Positions 17,990-27,751 of a DNA stretch of 64,000 nucleotides are shown here, in pieces. The notes under the pieces were generated by a model. It was not told where the DNA came from. It did no database searches and was given only the letters and a program-made list of their open reading frames with translations. The first letter of the stretch is position 1, and each line of letters begins with the position of its first letter. Position numbers and translations under genes: made by a program. The stretch lies in contig NZ_JAFBIX010000010.1 in NCBI RefSeq assembly GCF_021531895.1, positions 1 through 64,000 on the forward strand, written 5' to 3'. This stretch comes from Faecalicatena contorta (GTDB lineage Bacteria > Bacillota > Clostridia > Lachnospirales > Lachnospiraceae).

Positions 17990-18826
17990 ATGAAACGTTT
18001 TTCACAATTAGCAATTCCTTATATTGTATGGGCTGCGATCATGCTGCTGCTTCCAATGGCACTCATTGCCATGTATTCCTTTACCGAACCAGGGAACAGC
18101 ATCATATCGTTCTCCTTTACGCTGGACCATTATATCAAGTTTTTTACCGACCCTGACTTTTTATTAATTCTCTGGCGTTCCATCATGATTGCTGTAAAGA
18201 CAACGGTAATATGCCTGTTTCTAGGGTATCCTGTTGCATATTTTATTGCCCGCAGTAAGGAACATGTGCAGAATATTCTTGTCCTTTGTATTACCATCCC
18301 TATGTGGATCAACATGCTCGTAAGGACTTATGCATGGATTGGTCTGTTAAGTGAAGGAGGACTGATTCAACGCATTTTCAGCCTGATCGGATTTGGCAAT
18401 ACAGAGCTGTTATATACAGAGGCCGCTGTACTGCTCGGCATGGTCTACAACTTTCTTCCATTTATGATCTTACAGATCAATACCTCTCTTTGTAAGATGG
18501 ATCATTCCTTACTGGAGGCTGGTGCAGACCTGGGAGCAAGCCCTGTGCAGACGTTTCTGCGCATAACTTTGCCACTTTCTCTGCCTGGTGTTATCAATGG
18601 AATTACGCTGGTATTCCTGCCTGCTGTCAGCTCCTTCTTTATCCCGAAGCTCCTGGGCGGCGGACAGTATTTCTTAATCGGAAATATGATAGAAAATCAA
18701 TTCATTACGGTTGGCGAGTGGAACTTCGGAAGTGCCATCTCTATGATCATGGCAATCATTATGATGCTGCTTATGATGGCCGTACGCAAAATTGAGATTC
18801 ACAACCAGGGCGGAAAGGAGGCATAA
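17990..18826 (+). CDS. potB: spermidine/putrescine ABC transporter permease PotB
   Basis: A 278-residue inner permease subunit with six membrane helices. The cytoplasmic EAA loop contacting PotA is visible as LLEAGADLGASPVQTFLRITLP, read in parts. It starts 1 base after the potA stop, so translation is coupled. With PotC it forms the channel for spermidine or putrescine. Start and length agree with the family. Confidence 0.94.
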   Translation: MKRFSQLAIPYIVWAAIMLLLPMALIAMYSFTEPGNSIISFSFTLDHYIKFFTDPDFLLILWRSIMIAVKTTVICLFLGYPVAYFIARSKEHVQNILVLCITIPMWINMLVRTYAWIGLLSEGGLIQRIFSLIGFGNTELLYTEAAVLLGMVYNFLPFMILQINTSLCKMDHSLLEAGADLGASPVQTFLRITLPLSLPGVINGITLVFLPAVSSFFIPKLLGGGQYFLIGNMIENQFITVGEWNFGSAISMIMAIIMMLLMMAVRKIEIHNQGGKEA

Positions 18827-18831
18827 TCATT

Positions 18832-20727
18832 ATGAAAAAAAGCAAACGCACTTTTGGGAAAATATTAATGATTCTGATGATCGTGTTCTTCTATCTGCCG
18901 ATCCTGTATATGGTGATCTTTTCATTTAATGACGGAAAGTCCCTGACTGTATTTACCGGATTCTCTCTTCGCTGGTATCAGCATATGCTGGATTCCCACG
19001 ATATGATGGAATCTTTGTATACAACCTTCAGCATTGCGCTGATCGCAACATTTATCTCAACGATTGCCGGCACGATTGCCGCCATTGGACTTAGCAAATC
19101 CAAGAAAATTATCCGGGATATTATGGATCAGGTGAATAATCTTCCCCTGATGAACCCAGAGATTGTAACTGCCATCGGATTCATGCTTCTGTTTATTACA
19201 TTTAAGATTGAAAAAGGCTATGTTACAATGCTCCTTGCTCATATTGCCTTCTGTATACCTTATGTAATGCTTTCGGTCATGCCGAAGATACGCTCTCTGG
19301 ACCCCAATCTGGCTGACGCGGCCATGGACCTTGGCGCAACTCCCTGGCAGGCACTTATAAAAGTCATCGTCCCAGAGATTACTCCGGGTATTATCTCCGG
19401 CTCATTAATTGCATTTACCATGTCCGTAGATGATTTTATCATCTCTTACTTCGTAACAGGAAGCGGAGTCAAGAACTTAAGTATCATGGTCTACACCATG
19501 AGCAAACGTGTAAATCCAAGTATTAATGCGATCTCTACTCTGGTTGTTGTAATCATTACGATTGCACTGATTATCATCAACGTAGGACCACTGTTCATGG
19601 CAAAACAGGCAAAACGTACCGATATCAAACGACGCCGAGCACTTGTCCCTGTTCTTGTTGCCTGTTGCGCAATGGTCGGAGTCATCATCTTTGCAAACCT
19701 TAACGGAACAAGCAATGCACTCCCTTACGAGGGAGAGACTCTCTATGTATATAACTGGGGAGAATATACCGGGGAACATATCATTCAGGATTTTGAAGCT
19801 GCAACCGGTGCCACTGTAGTCATGGAGAACTTTGACTCCAATGAACAGATGTACATCAAGGTGGCCAATGGGGAAGCGTACGATATCCTGGTTCCAAGTG
19901 ACTATATGATTCAGCGTCTGATTGATGAAGATTACCTTCAAAAACTGGATCATTCCAAACTGGACTGCATGGACAAACTGGCAGATGCCGTAAAAGACCT
20001 GCCCTACGACCGGGGCAACCAGTATTCCGTTCCTTATTTCTGGGGAACTGTCGGCATCGTATATGATAAGAACAAAGTAGATATCGAAGATCTGGAAAAG
20101 GAAGGCTATAACATCTTCCTGGACGAAAAATATTGTGGGGACATCTATCTGTATGACTCTGAACGAGACTCCTTCATGATGGCGCTAAAAGCCCTTGGAT
20201 ATTCTATGAACACGGACAACGAGCAAGAACTTACAGAGGCTTACAATTGGCTGGTACAGTGTGTACAGACCATGAAACCAGAGATTGTTACTGATGAGAT
20301 CATTGATAATATGGCGCAGGGAAGAAAGGCTCTGGGACTGATCTATTCAGGAGATGCAGCTTACGTCATGGCAGAAAATGAAGATATGGGATTCTATCTT
20401 CCAGAAAGCGGAACCAACCTCTGGTCCGATGCTATGGTCATTCCCAAGAATGCCAAGAATCCAGAACTCGCTCACGAATTTATCAACTTCGTCAGCGATT
20501 ACGATGGTGCCTACGACAATTCCAGTTATGTAGGATACACTTCCCCGAATCAGGAAGTCATGGATGACCTGTACGGTCCTGGCGGTGACTACGAAGGAAT
20601 CAGCGCCTATATGCCAAGAACGGATAATGATAACGATGAGGTCTTCGTATATAACGAAGAGACTAGAAAAACCATTAGTAATATGTGGAGCAAAGTAAAG
20701 ATTGCCGCAAGTAACGCGGATAAATAA
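18832..20727 (+). CDS. potCD: fused polyamine permease PotC and substrate-binding protein PotD
   Basis: A 631-residue fusion. Residues about 1-262 are a PotC permease with six helices and the EAA loop AAMDLGATPWQALIKV. A basic linker (KRTDIKRRRAL) and one extra membrane helix (about 272-292) tether the C-terminal PotD domain (about 300-631) outside the cell. The PotD domain begins LYVYNWGEYTGEHIIQDFE, typical of polyamine-binding proteins. The tether replaces the usual lipoprotein anchor. Such potC-potD fusions occur in some Firmicutes. The gene ends the operon and faces trmL across a shared terminator. Confidence 0.93.
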   Translation: MKKSKRTFGKILMILMIVFFYLPILYMVIFSFNDGKSLTVFTGFSLRWYQHMLDSHDMMESLYTTFSIALIATFISTIAGTIAAIGLSKSKKIIRDIMDQVNNLPLMNPEIVTAIGFMLLFITFKIEKGYVTMLLAHIAFCIPYVMLSVMPKIRSLDPNLADAAMDLGATPWQALIKVIVPEITPGIISGSLIAFTMSVDDFIISYFVTGSGVKNLSIMVYTMSKRVNPSINAISTLVVVIITIALIIINVGPLFMAKQAKRTDIKRRRALVPVLVACCAMVGVIIFANLNGTSNALPYEGETLYVYNWGEYTGEHIIQDFEAATGATVVMENFDSNEQMYIKVANGEAYDILVPSDYMIQRLIDEDYLQKLDHSKLDCMDKLADAVKDLPYDRGNQYSVPYFWGTVGIVYDKNKVDIEDLEKEGYNIFLDEKYCGDIYLYDSERDSFMMALKALGYSMNTDNEQELTEAYNWLVQCVQTMKPEIVTDEIIDNMAQGRKALGLIYSGDAAYVMAENEDMGFYLPESGTNLWSDAMVIPKNAKNPELAHEFINFVSDYDGAYDNSSYVGYTSPNQEVMDDLYGPGGDYEGISAYMPRTDNDNDEVFVYNEETRKTISNMWSKVKIAASNADK

Positions 20728-20736
20728 AGGCAAAAA

Positions 20737-20769
20737 ATTGGGACGCAATTTTAATCTGCGTCCCAATTT
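20737..20769. terminator. bidirectional terminator between potCD and trmL
   Basis: A 10-bp perfect stem TTGGGACGCA/TGCGTCCCAA with a 9-base loop has A and T runs on either side. On the minus strand it is followed by TTTTTT. It shares the GGGACG core with the dispersed palindromes but lacks their side motifs. Confidence 0.8.
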
Positions 20770-20796
20770 CTCTATTGCCTGCTAAATACACAATCA

Positions 20797-21288
20797 TCAC
20801 CAATCCAGCCGATGCAGATGGCCTTCCAGATTCATGCCCGCGAATCCATTCTGCCTCAGCGCCTCGTACAAAACGATCGCTACCGAATTGCCCAGATTCA
20901 GCGAACGGATATCCCCGACCATTGGAATACGAATACAGTCATCCTTATGCTGCACCAAGATCTCTTCTGGTATTCCGGCACTCTCTTTTCCAAACATAAT
21001 ATAACAGTCCGGCTCATATTGAACTTCTGTGTAGACTTTTGGCGCCTTTGTCGTTGCCATATAGATCTTGGCGCCAGGATTCCTCTCAAGAAAATCATTA
21101 TAATCGATGTATGTAACTACATCCAGCTGATCCCAATAGTCCATTCCTGCACGCTTCAGATTCTTCTCGTTCAGGCGGAAACCTAACGGTTCGATCAGAT
21201 GCAGTCTTGTATTTGTTGCCACACAAGTACGGCCGATATTTCCTGTATTTGCCGGAATCTCTGGCTCATGCAACACAATATTCAACAT
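20797..21288 (-). CDS. trmL: tRNA (cytidine/uridine(34)-2'-O)-methyltransferase
   Basis: A 163-residue minimal SPOUT methyltransferase that methylates the wobble ribose of tRNA-Leu isoacceptors. It begins LNIVLHEPEIPANTGNIGRTC and has the knot motifs MFGKESAGIPEE and IPMVGDIRSLNLGNSVAIV, all typical of TrmL. No extra N-terminal domain is present, as expected. It follows the aminotransferase gene on the same strand with a 19-base gap and a good SD. Confidence 0.94.
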   Translation of the reverse strand: MLNIVLHEPEIPANTGNIGRTCVATNTRLHLIEPLGFRLNEKNLKRAGMDYWDQLDVVTYIDYNDFLERNPGAKIYMATTKAPKVYTEVQYEPDCYIMFGKESAGIPEEILVQHKDDCIRIPMVGDIRSLNLGNSVAIVLYEALRQNGFAGMNLEGHLHRLDW

Positions 21289-21306
21289 GTCAATCCCTCC
21301 TGCTTT

Positions 21307-22476
21307 TTATCTTTCATTTCTTAATCTTCCCACGAAGGCACCCAGCCTTCCGATAGCCTCCTTCAAGTCTTCCAGAGAATACGCATAAGATACTCTTAAG
21401 TATCCTTCTCCACATTCACCAAATGCACTTCCCGGTACGACTGCCACCTTTTCTTCTTCCAGAAAACGAGTGGCAAATTCTTCCGATGTCATGCCAAATT
21501 CCTGAATACTCGGGAATATGTAAAATGCACCAAAAGGTTCAAAACAATCCAGCTGCATCCGCTTAAACTCATGAACCAGATACCGTCTTCTCTGGTTGTA
21601 AGCATTTCGCATCTGCTGAACTTCTCCCTCACAATTTCTCAAGCCTTCGATTGCCGCATACTGACTGTTCGTCGGCGCACACATAATTGCATATTGATGA
21701 ATCTTAATCATCTGTTCCATGATTTTCTTCTGCCCACAGATATAACCTAATCTCCATCCGGTCATGGCAAAGCCTTTGGAGAATCCATTGATCACCAAAG
21801 TGCGATCTTTCATTCCCGGCAGAGACGCAATGGATACGTGTTCAGATTTGTAAGTCAACTCTGAGTATATTTCATCTGACAATACATACAGATCGTATTT
21901 CTTCACAATCTCTGCAATCGGCTCCAGATCTTCCTTTGTCATGATTGCTCCTGTCGGATTATTCGGGTACGGCAGAACCAGAATCTTCGTCTTCGGTGTG
22001 ATCGCAGCTTCCAATTCTTCCGCTGTCAGTTTAAATTCATTCTTTTGCTGCAATGGGATGACTACCGGCACACCATCCGCAAGAATTGTGCAAGGCAGAT
22101 ATGATACATAACTGGGCTGTGGTATCAGCACTTCATCTCCCGGATTCAACATCGCACGAAAAGCGATGTCAATACCTTCACTTCCGCCCACCGTTACAGC
22201 AATCTCACATTCCGGGTCATAAGTTACATGGATTTTTCTCTGCAGATATCGACTGATTTCCTCTTTTAATTCTTTCAAACCGGAGTTCGATGTATAAAAC
22301 GTTCTTCCTCGCTCCAGTGAATAGATTCCCTCTTCTCGGATTCTCCATGGCGTATCAAAATCCGGCTCGCCGACACCCAGAGAGATTGCATCCGGCATCT
22401 CATTAACTACATCGAAGAATTTTCGGATACCGGACGGTTGTATACCAACTACTTTTTTTGATAATGGATCTCTCAT
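21307..22476 (-). CDS. class I/II PLP-dependent aminotransferase
   Basis: A 389-residue fold-type I aminotransferase of the aspartate/aromatic subgroup. The PLP Lys is in NGFSKGFAMTGWRLGY. The cofactor Asp/Tyr motif is LSDEIYSELTY, and NNPTGA and the Arg in YLRVSYA bind the substrate. The substrate is not resolvable; relatives are called aspartate, aromatic or alanine aminotransferases. It overlaps the stop of the upstream Lrp-type regulator by one base, so the regulator probably responds to its amino acid. Confidence 0.9.
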   Translation of the reverse strand: MRDPLSKKVVGIQPSGIRKFFDVVNEMPDAISLGVGEPDFDTPWRIREEGIYSLERGRTFYTSNSGLKELKEEISRYLQRKIHVTYDPECEIAVTVGGSEGIDIAFRAMLNPGDEVLIPQPSYVSYLPCTILADGVPVVIPLQQKNEFKLTAEELEAAITPKTKILVLPYPNNPTGAIMTKEDLEPIAEIVKKYDLYVLSDEIYSELTYKSEHVSIASLPGMKDRTLVINGFSKGFAMTGWRLGYICGQKKIMEQMIKIHQYAIMCAPTNSQYAAIEGLRNCEGEVQQMRNAYNQRRRYLVHEFKRMQLDCFEPFGAFYIFPSIQEFGMTSEEFATRFLEEEKVAVVPGSAFGECGEGYLRVSYAYSLEDLKEAIGRLGAFVGRLRNER

Positions 22477-22970
22477 TATGGCATCACCAGCATCCTTTCT
22501 TCTTTATTCTTTTTGAACATCAGCGTCCCATGATCTTTGTATTTCTTCAATATGAAATACGTCATAGTGCTTACTACTTCTTCAATCGGAGCCAGCTTGC
22601 TGGATACGAATCTGGATACTTCCTGAAGCGTCTTGCCCTCTATACTGACCAGAAGGTCATATCCTCCAGAGATCAGGTAGACTGCTGTCACCTCTGGGTA
22701 ATTACAGATTCGTTCTGCTGTCTTGTCAAATCCTTTCTCTCTCATTGGCGTAACACGGACTTCAATCAACGCATTGACAAGCTCCGCACCTGCCTTATCC
22801 CAATCAATCAAAGTGTGATATCCACAGATGATCTTTTCTTTCTCCATCTGAGCGATCTCGTTGGCAATTGTTACTTCATCCGTTCCCAAAAGAATAGCCA
22901 ATTCTTCCAGGTTTACTCTGCTATTTTTTTCCAGATACAGTAATATCTGCTTTCTTGTCTCTTCCATCAT
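22476..22970 (-). CDS. Lrp/AsnC-family transcriptional regulator
   Basis: A 164-residue regulator with an N-terminal winged helix (about 1-60, LLGTDEVTIANEIAQMEKEKII) and a C-terminal RAM/AsnC domain (about 65-145) with the ligand-fold pattern VYLISGGYDLLVSIEG. Such proteins bind amino acids and form octamers. GGAGG lies about 5 bases before the ATG-ATG start. It overlaps the 3' end of the upstream AIR-synthase-like gene by 50 bases and the start of the aminotransferase by one base, so the three form one operon. Confidence 0.9.
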   Translation of the reverse strand: MMEETRKQILLYLEKNSRVNLEELAILLGTDEVTIANEIAQMEKEKIICGYHTLIDWDKAGAELVNALIEVRVTPMREKGFDKTAERICNYPEVTAVYLISGGYDLLVSIEGKTLQEVSRFVSSKLAPIEEVVSTMTYFILKKYKDHGTLMFKKNKEERMLVMP

Positions 22971-23865
22971 GCATTCCTCCGCAAAATATTTTCAAAATCT
23001 CATCTGGCGCAGGTCGGTCTAAATACCGTATTTCATCTCCATTGTGGAGTATTTTATCATTATTATCCGTCATCTTTCCAATCACTACTGCCTGGATCTG
23101 ATGACTACGAAGCGCATCTGTCAGTGCTTCCCCATCGTCTGTTACCATCAAAAGGCTTCCAACGGACGTCAGCTGATATGGGTTCAGCCTGTAGTGCTCG
23201 CAGACCTCAATCGTCTCCTGCAGCACCGACAAACTCTTCATATCCAATTCCAGCCCTGTCCCTGCTTCTTTCGCCAGATTCCATAAAGCCGCAAGGATTC
23301 CCCCTTCAGTAATCTGACGCACGGCAGACACGCCCATGGCTTTTGCAACTTCTATCTCTGTAAGTGCAAACAGATGCTTTCTGTAAGAAAGAATCTGTTT
23401 CATAAAAGCCGGCGCAAAACGCTCCCTTAATTCCTGTTCCTTTTCTGCTGCAATCTGCAGCATTCCGTCCATACCTATCCACTTCGTCAGAACAATCTCC
23501 TGTCCCGCTCGTCCAGTCTCCAGGCACCACGGTTCTTCCTTAGGCGCACGGGCAACTCCATTTACCACGACCATAGGATAAGCAGCCGCACCGCTCTTTC
23601 TCCCGGTAACATTAAGTTCCTCTATCTTCTGTTGTGTACAACTTTCCTTGATGATCTTTTCTATTGCGTGAATTTTTGATGAATACGCATATTCTGGAAT
23701 CGTTATCTGCACTTCCATCCCCAGACACTTTCCTCCCGCTGCTGCCAACGAGTTGACGACAGAGGCAAGAGCATGGATTACGATATATTTCGACTGACCA
23801 TACACAATTGCAGTTTCACTTAACACGTACTCATCTTGTGTCATTATCTTCATGTTGATTTCCAA
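22921..23865 (-). CDS. AIR synthase-related (HypE/PurM-like) protein
   Basis: About 314 residues with the PurM/HypE C-terminal ATP-binding fold, seen in ITEGGILAALWNLAKEAGTGLEL and LTSVGSLLMVTDDGEAL, read in parts. The N-terminal half departs from HypE and no hydrogenase maturation gene adjoins it. The function is unknown; PurM-fold proteins use ATP to activate amides or formyl groups. The start may be TTG 23865 (AAGGA 5 bases upstream) or ATG 23853. The 50-base overlap with the Lrp gene suggests coupling. Its last residues DGRDKKADITVSGKK lie in that overlap. Confidence 0.7.
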   Translation of the reverse strand: MEINMKIMTQDEYVLSETAIVYGQSKYIVIHALASVVNSLAAAGGKCLGMEVQITIPEYAYSSKIHAIEKIIKESCTQQKIEELNVTGRKSGAAAYPMVVVNGVARAPKEEPWCLETGRAGQEIVLTKWIGMDGMLQIAAEKEQELRERFAPAFMKQILSYRKHLFALTEIEVAKAMGVSAVRQITEGGILAALWNLAKEAGTGLELDMKSLSVLQETIEVCEHYRLNPYQLTSVGSLLMVTDDGEALTDALRSHQIQAVVIGKMTDNNDKILHNGDEIRYLDRPAPDEILKIFCGGMHDGRDKKADITVSGKK

Positions 23866-23893
23866 CTGTTCCTTCTAATACAAATATATTTTC

Positions 23894-25405
23894 TTAATAT
23901 TGCGAAGCCTGACTGATTGCCTCATTGATCTTCGCCTGATCTTGCGTCGCTATTGCCGACCTTACCAGTGCTGAAGCCTGTGAATTATCTGAAACCGTTC
24001 CTATCTTAATGATCTGATCGGATTTCTCATACTTACTGCTGTTGATCACATCGCGGCTGACTTCCTCACCATCCTGATACACAATCTTCCACAACTGGGC
24101 AGTCTTACCAGTATGTGGACTTCCCGCGTATTGCATGCTGCCAAGAGATGCTTCCGGATCTTCCTCATAAGTGATGCCATAATCCTCTGTCTCCAAAGTC
24201 TCACTTTCAAACTCAACACTTCTTCCGGCATCTCTCGTATCCTTACCATAGATACAGAATCGAAGCTGATTGGCACTGTCGATCTCACCTTCAATATAGA
24301 TCGGCGTATCATAATTATTGCGAAATACAAAGTCCAGATAATCCCCAGCTATGGCCGCATCTCTGGAAGGCTCCACATAATTGACGAGCATGGAATGTGG
24401 ATATCGCTCTACGACTTCCAGTTCTGCAAACAAGACAGCATTATACAATGTTGTGGACACCTGACAGATTCCTCCTCCAAATGAATCTACCACCTGGCCA
24501 TTCTCATAGGAGCCCGCCTCCACGTATCCATGTTCCGCGTCATATGGAGCTGTCTTATCATGAACCGACAGTTCTTCTCCCGGCATCAATACCGTCCCGT
24601 TCAAATGCTCCACTCCCGTCTTAAGGTTCTGCCATCTCTCGCCGCCGCCGGCATCTGTGGAAAATGCTCCCAGCTCATCCTGGATCGTCTCCAGATCTGC
24701 CGACACCACTTTCGGTTTTTCCTTCTTCTGAACCATCTCGACCGTCAACGCTTCATGCTTCCACGAGGTATTCAGAGCCTTTTCGATCGCCTGAACAGAA
24801 GCCTCTATATTTACTGTCTTGCCTTCTTTTTCTTCCTTGATCTTGAATCCCGTACTGTTCTTTTCAATGGATGCGTCTACCGCATGATTCGCCAATGGAA
24901 CGATTCTTTCATTGATGACTGTACCGGCCTTCTCTTCTTCCAATACAAAAGACTCATCAAATACAACTTTTTCCTTCTTCAGCTTTTTCAACTGACGATA
25001 CCGCTTCCACAAGCTTCCCTTTTTGCCATAATTGACCGCTTTTTGCACCGTCTTATCCAGGTTCTGATAGCCCAGTCCCATCTCCTCCAGAGATGCTTCT
25101 TGTGACTTCTTATCAACCTGCATCGTAAGCGTTAATGCCTGATCCGCTTTCAGATGCTCCATCAATTCGTTTTTCGCTTCTGTTTCAGACATGCCAGAGA
25201 CATTCACTGCGCCGATATATATATTGTCACATATCTTTTCTTTCGGGAAACCATTGACATAGTGATACAAAACTCCATAACTCACCCCAAAAACAATAGC
25301 AAGACACAAAAAACCAAGACACAGAAGAATTCTTCTTCTCTGCCATCTCAATTTTGACATTCTCTTTTTCTTGCGTCTTCTCTTCCTATGATGCTCTCCT
25401 GCCAT
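23894..25405 (-). CDS. VanW-family membrane-anchored protein
   Basis: A 503-residue protein. A very basic N-terminus (HHRKRRRKKKRMSKLRWQRRR) precedes one membrane helix (about 26-48). A putative peptidoglycan-binding domain (about 60-230) follows, then the VanW domain (about 240-390) with the core GGGICQVSTTLYNAVLFAELEVVERYPHS, read in parts. VanW proteins occur beside vancomycin-resistance genes, but the biochemical role is unknown and no van genes are here. The extracellular domain and basic cytoplasmic tail suggest a cell-wall function. A TATAAT-like -10 lies just upstream in the gap 25406-25621, which otherwise has no convincing gene. Confidence 0.88.
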   Translation of the reverse strand: MAGEHHRKRRRKKKRMSKLRWQRRRILLCLGFLCLAIVFGVSYGVLYHYVNGFPKEKICDNIYIGAVNVSGMSETEAKNELMEHLKADQALTLTMQVDKKSQEASLEEMGLGYQNLDKTVQKAVNYGKKGSLWKRYRQLKKLKKEKVVFDESFVLEEEKAGTVINERIVPLANHAVDASIEKNSTGFKIKEEKEGKTVNIEASVQAIEKALNTSWKHEALTVEMVQKKEKPKVVSADLETIQDELGAFSTDAGGGERWQNLKTGVEHLNGTVLMPGEELSVHDKTAPYDAEHGYVEAGSYENGQVVDSFGGGICQVSTTLYNAVLFAELEVVERYPHSMLVNYVEPSRDAAIAGDYLDFVFRNNYDTPIYIEGEIDSANQLRFCIYGKDTRDAGRSVEFESETLETEDYGITYEEDPEASLGSMQYAGSPHTGKTAQLWKIVYQDGEEVSRDVINSSKYEKSDQIIKIGTVSDNSQASALVRSAIATQDQAKINEAISQASQY

Positions 25406-25621
25406 ACTACTCTCGTAATCCCCCTTGCCAGATACATTATACCATAAGATATGGTATGATCATGGTCGCGATCATCGCCAATATAATAACCATAATAATA
25501 ATTGCAATAATTCTTCTGGTTTTTTTGTTATTAAAATTCATAATTTTTCCTTCTTTTTCCTAACGCTATATTTTATACATTTTAAACTTTTTATAAGTAT
25601 TTTTCAAGACACATTTCTATC

Positions 25622-27343
25622 TTATTTCCTGTGAAGATCTTGGAAATCTGCCACGCAAGTTCGGGCTTCTTGATTCAACGGATTTTTTTCCATATAATCA
25701 AACAGAATATATTTTCCAAAATACGAAAAATATTCCAGGTGTGTCATCTTTCGCATCTGGTTTCTGTCATATGCCTGATAATTCACCAGGTATTTTCGTT
25801 TTTCCTCTTCATTTTCGTAAAACGTCCGCAATTCTTCCTTGCTTACTTTATATTCACCTGCAAATTCCGGTCTCGTCTTCGCATTTTCCCGCAAATAATA
25901 ATCATAAATCAAAAGTTCCCGGTAATATTGGACTTTCTTGGGATGATGATACAGAATATAACTCAACAGAATATCATACCTCGCACTTCTCTTATGCTGA
26001 ACACTTCCATATCCTTTCTCTTCATAGTATTCCCGCAATCGATCATACATTTCAAAAGAGGAAGTATATTCTTGTTCTAATGCTTCTATCGTATGTGTAA
26101 ACTGTCTGCTGTTATAGTAGACCTCCACCATCTCTTCGATTCCTTTCAGCCGGATCACATCCTCGTAAGACAACCACTTTGTATAGAGTACCTCATAGGG
26201 CGGCCTGCTCTTATGCTCCAGCCCATAAGTCTTCTGTTGTTCTTCCATATAAGAGCCCTTCAGCACCTTCAAAAATCCCAGCTGAAGCTGTTCTGGTTTT
26301 AATGCATAGACATCATCAAAGGAACGTGCAAAGCGCTGGATATCTTCATACGGAAGTCCCGCGATCAGATCCAGGTGCTGGTGAATATTCCCCTTCTTCT
26401 GGATTCTTGCGACCACTTCGCTTACTTTGTCAAAATCCATCGTTCTGCGGATTGCCCGGATAGTATCCGGATTGGTTGACTGCACCCCAATCTCAAGCTG
26501 CACCAGTCCCGGACGCATACCTTCAAGAATCTTCAGCTCCTCTTCATTCAACAAGTCTGCCGCCACTTCAAAGTGAAAGTTCGTAATTCCATTATCATGC
26601 TCTGCAATATACTTCCAGATTGCGATCGCGTGATCATGCTTACAGTTAAATGTTCTGTCCACAAACTTGACCTGCGGCACCTCATGATCAAGAAAGAACT
26701 GCAATTCCTGCTTCACCAGTTCCAGATTACGGAAGCGTAGACGCTTGTCCACAGAAGAGAGGCAGTAGCTGCAGGAAAACGGACAACCGCGGCTGGATTC
26801 ATAATAGACAATCTTATGCTCAAAATCTTCTATGCGCTGATAAACAAACGGCACCTTGCTCAGATCCATCACTTCTCTCCATGGATTCTCAATGATTGTC
26901 CCATCCGCTCTGCGAAATGTGATTCCGGCAAGATTCTCCAGCTCTTCATCCGTATGCTTGCTGCATCGATATATCTTACACAGTTCGGCAAATGTCTCCT
27001 CGCCTTCTCCTTTCATGACTCCACGGACCATCGGCAGACGGCATAACACATCCCTCGCATCATAAGATACTTCAGGACCTCCAAGCCATATAACAAGATC
27101 CGGCATCAGTTTCCCAAGTTCTCTTACTAATTCTTCAACCACATCCAGATTCCAGATATAGCAGGAAAAGCACAGCACATCCGGCCTGCGTTTATAGATG
27201 TCCATCAGAATATCTTCACTTCGCTGATTAATCGTATATTCCGCCAGCTCCACCCCTTCATCCTGAGAGTATGCCTTCAGGCTGTATACAGCCAGATTGG
27301 AGTGAATATATTTGGCATTAATTGCTGTTAATAATATCTTCAT
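25622..27343 (-). CDS. B12-binding-domain radical SAM protein (DUF4080 type)
   Basis: A 573-residue enzyme. The N-terminal cobalamin-binding-like domain (about 1-140) begins MKILLTAINAKYIHSNLA. A radical SAM domain follows with the cluster motif CPFSCSYC in ESSRGCPFSCSYCLSS. The C-terminal region (about 390-570) fits DUF4080. The reaction is unknown; relatives include methylthiotransferases and methyltransferases. The start at 27343 is chosen because AAGGTG lies 6-8 bases upstream; earlier GTG and ATG codons overlap it. The gene stands alone, and the convergent SRP RNA is on the other strand. Confidence 0.88.
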   Translation of the reverse strand: MKILLTAINAKYIHSNLAVYSLKAYSQDEGVELAEYTINQRSEDILMDIYKRRPDVLCFSCYIWNLDVVEELVRELGKLMPDLVIWLGGPEVSYDARDVLCRLPMVRGVMKGEGEETFAELCKIYRCSKHTDEELENLAGITFRRADGTIIENPWREVMDLSKVPFVYQRIEDFEHKIVYYESSRGCPFSCSYCLSSVDKRLRFRNLELVKQELQFFLDHEVPQVKFVDRTFNCKHDHAIAIWKYIAEHDNGITNFHFEVAADLLNEEELKILEGMRPGLVQLEIGVQSTNPDTIRAIRRTMDFDKVSEVVARIQKKGNIHQHLDLIAGLPYEDIQRFARSFDDVYALKPEQLQLGFLKVLKGSYMEEQQKTYGLEHKSRPPYEVLYTKWLSYEDVIRLKGIEEMVEVYYNSRQFTHTIEALEQEYTSSFEMYDRLREYYEEKGYGSVQHKRSARYDILLSYILYHHPKKVQYYRELLIYDYYLRENAKTRPEFAGEYKVSKEELRTFYENEEEKRKYLVNYQAYDRNQMRKMTHLEYFSYFGKYILFDYMEKNPLNQEARTCVADFQDLHRK

Positions 27344-27442
27344 ACTCATCACCTTAACTGATTATATACTTGCACATCATCCCTGGTCAATAGTAGAAGA
27401 ACTCTTATAAACCCAAGACAGAGACAAATCCGCTCAGTCCGG

Positions 27443-27471
27443 TTGACATTTCTGCAAAAATAATGTAAAAT
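27443..27471 (+). promoter_or_regulatory. SRP RNA promoter
   Basis: A perfect -35 TTGACA (27443-27448), a 17-base spacer and a -10 TAAAAT (27466-27471) lie 6-7 bases upstream of the SRP RNA 5' end. Confidence 0.85.
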
Positions 27472-27476
27472 AAAGA

Positions 27477-27740
27477 CTCGTGCAGCCGGGGTGTTAGCGG
27501 TACCTTGTACCTGCAATCCGCTATAGCAGGGGTATGGTGCGCAGAGGGCACATTTTTGCAGAGCTGCCCTTGATAAGTGGCGTAGATGCCTGGGTCTTAC
27601 GCGACGGAAATCTGTGAACTGTGTCAGGTCGGGAACGAAGCAGCACTAAGCAGAATCTTCCGGGTGCCGTGAGGGTGCCTGAGCTGAGTTAACTGTCAAG
27701 GTAACGTCTGTGAAAATGCGTTCGAAGCGCATCGCACGAA
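27477..27740 (+). ncRNA. ffs: signal recognition particle RNA, large bacterial type
   Basis: The conserved domain-IV core GTCAGGTCGGGAACGAAGCA, followed by GCACTAAGCAGAATCTTCC, is the Ffh-binding hairpin. The ends TCGTGC (27478) and GCACGA (27734-27739) pair, giving about 262 nucleotides. This fits the long Firmicutes SRP RNA with an Alu domain rather than the short 4.5S RNA. A consensus promoter precedes it and a strong terminator follows. Confidence 0.95.
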
Positions 27741-27751
27741 AAAGAGAACAA

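Noticed and set aside
20737-20769. Additional member of the dispersed palindrome family
   Set aside because: It shares GGGACG but lacks the side motifs and the GACGGGGG or GACGTAG stem; best read as an ordinary bidirectional terminator.
23894-25405. Vancomycin resistance locus
   Set aside because: VanW alone is common in Clostridia; no vanH, ligase or vanX gene is near.
25456-25563. Short hydrophobic plus-strand frame (36 codons) upstream of vanW
   Set aside because: Rich in Ile and Leu because of AT-rich repeats, no SD, and it overlaps the VanW promoter region; a toxin-like peptide cannot be supported.
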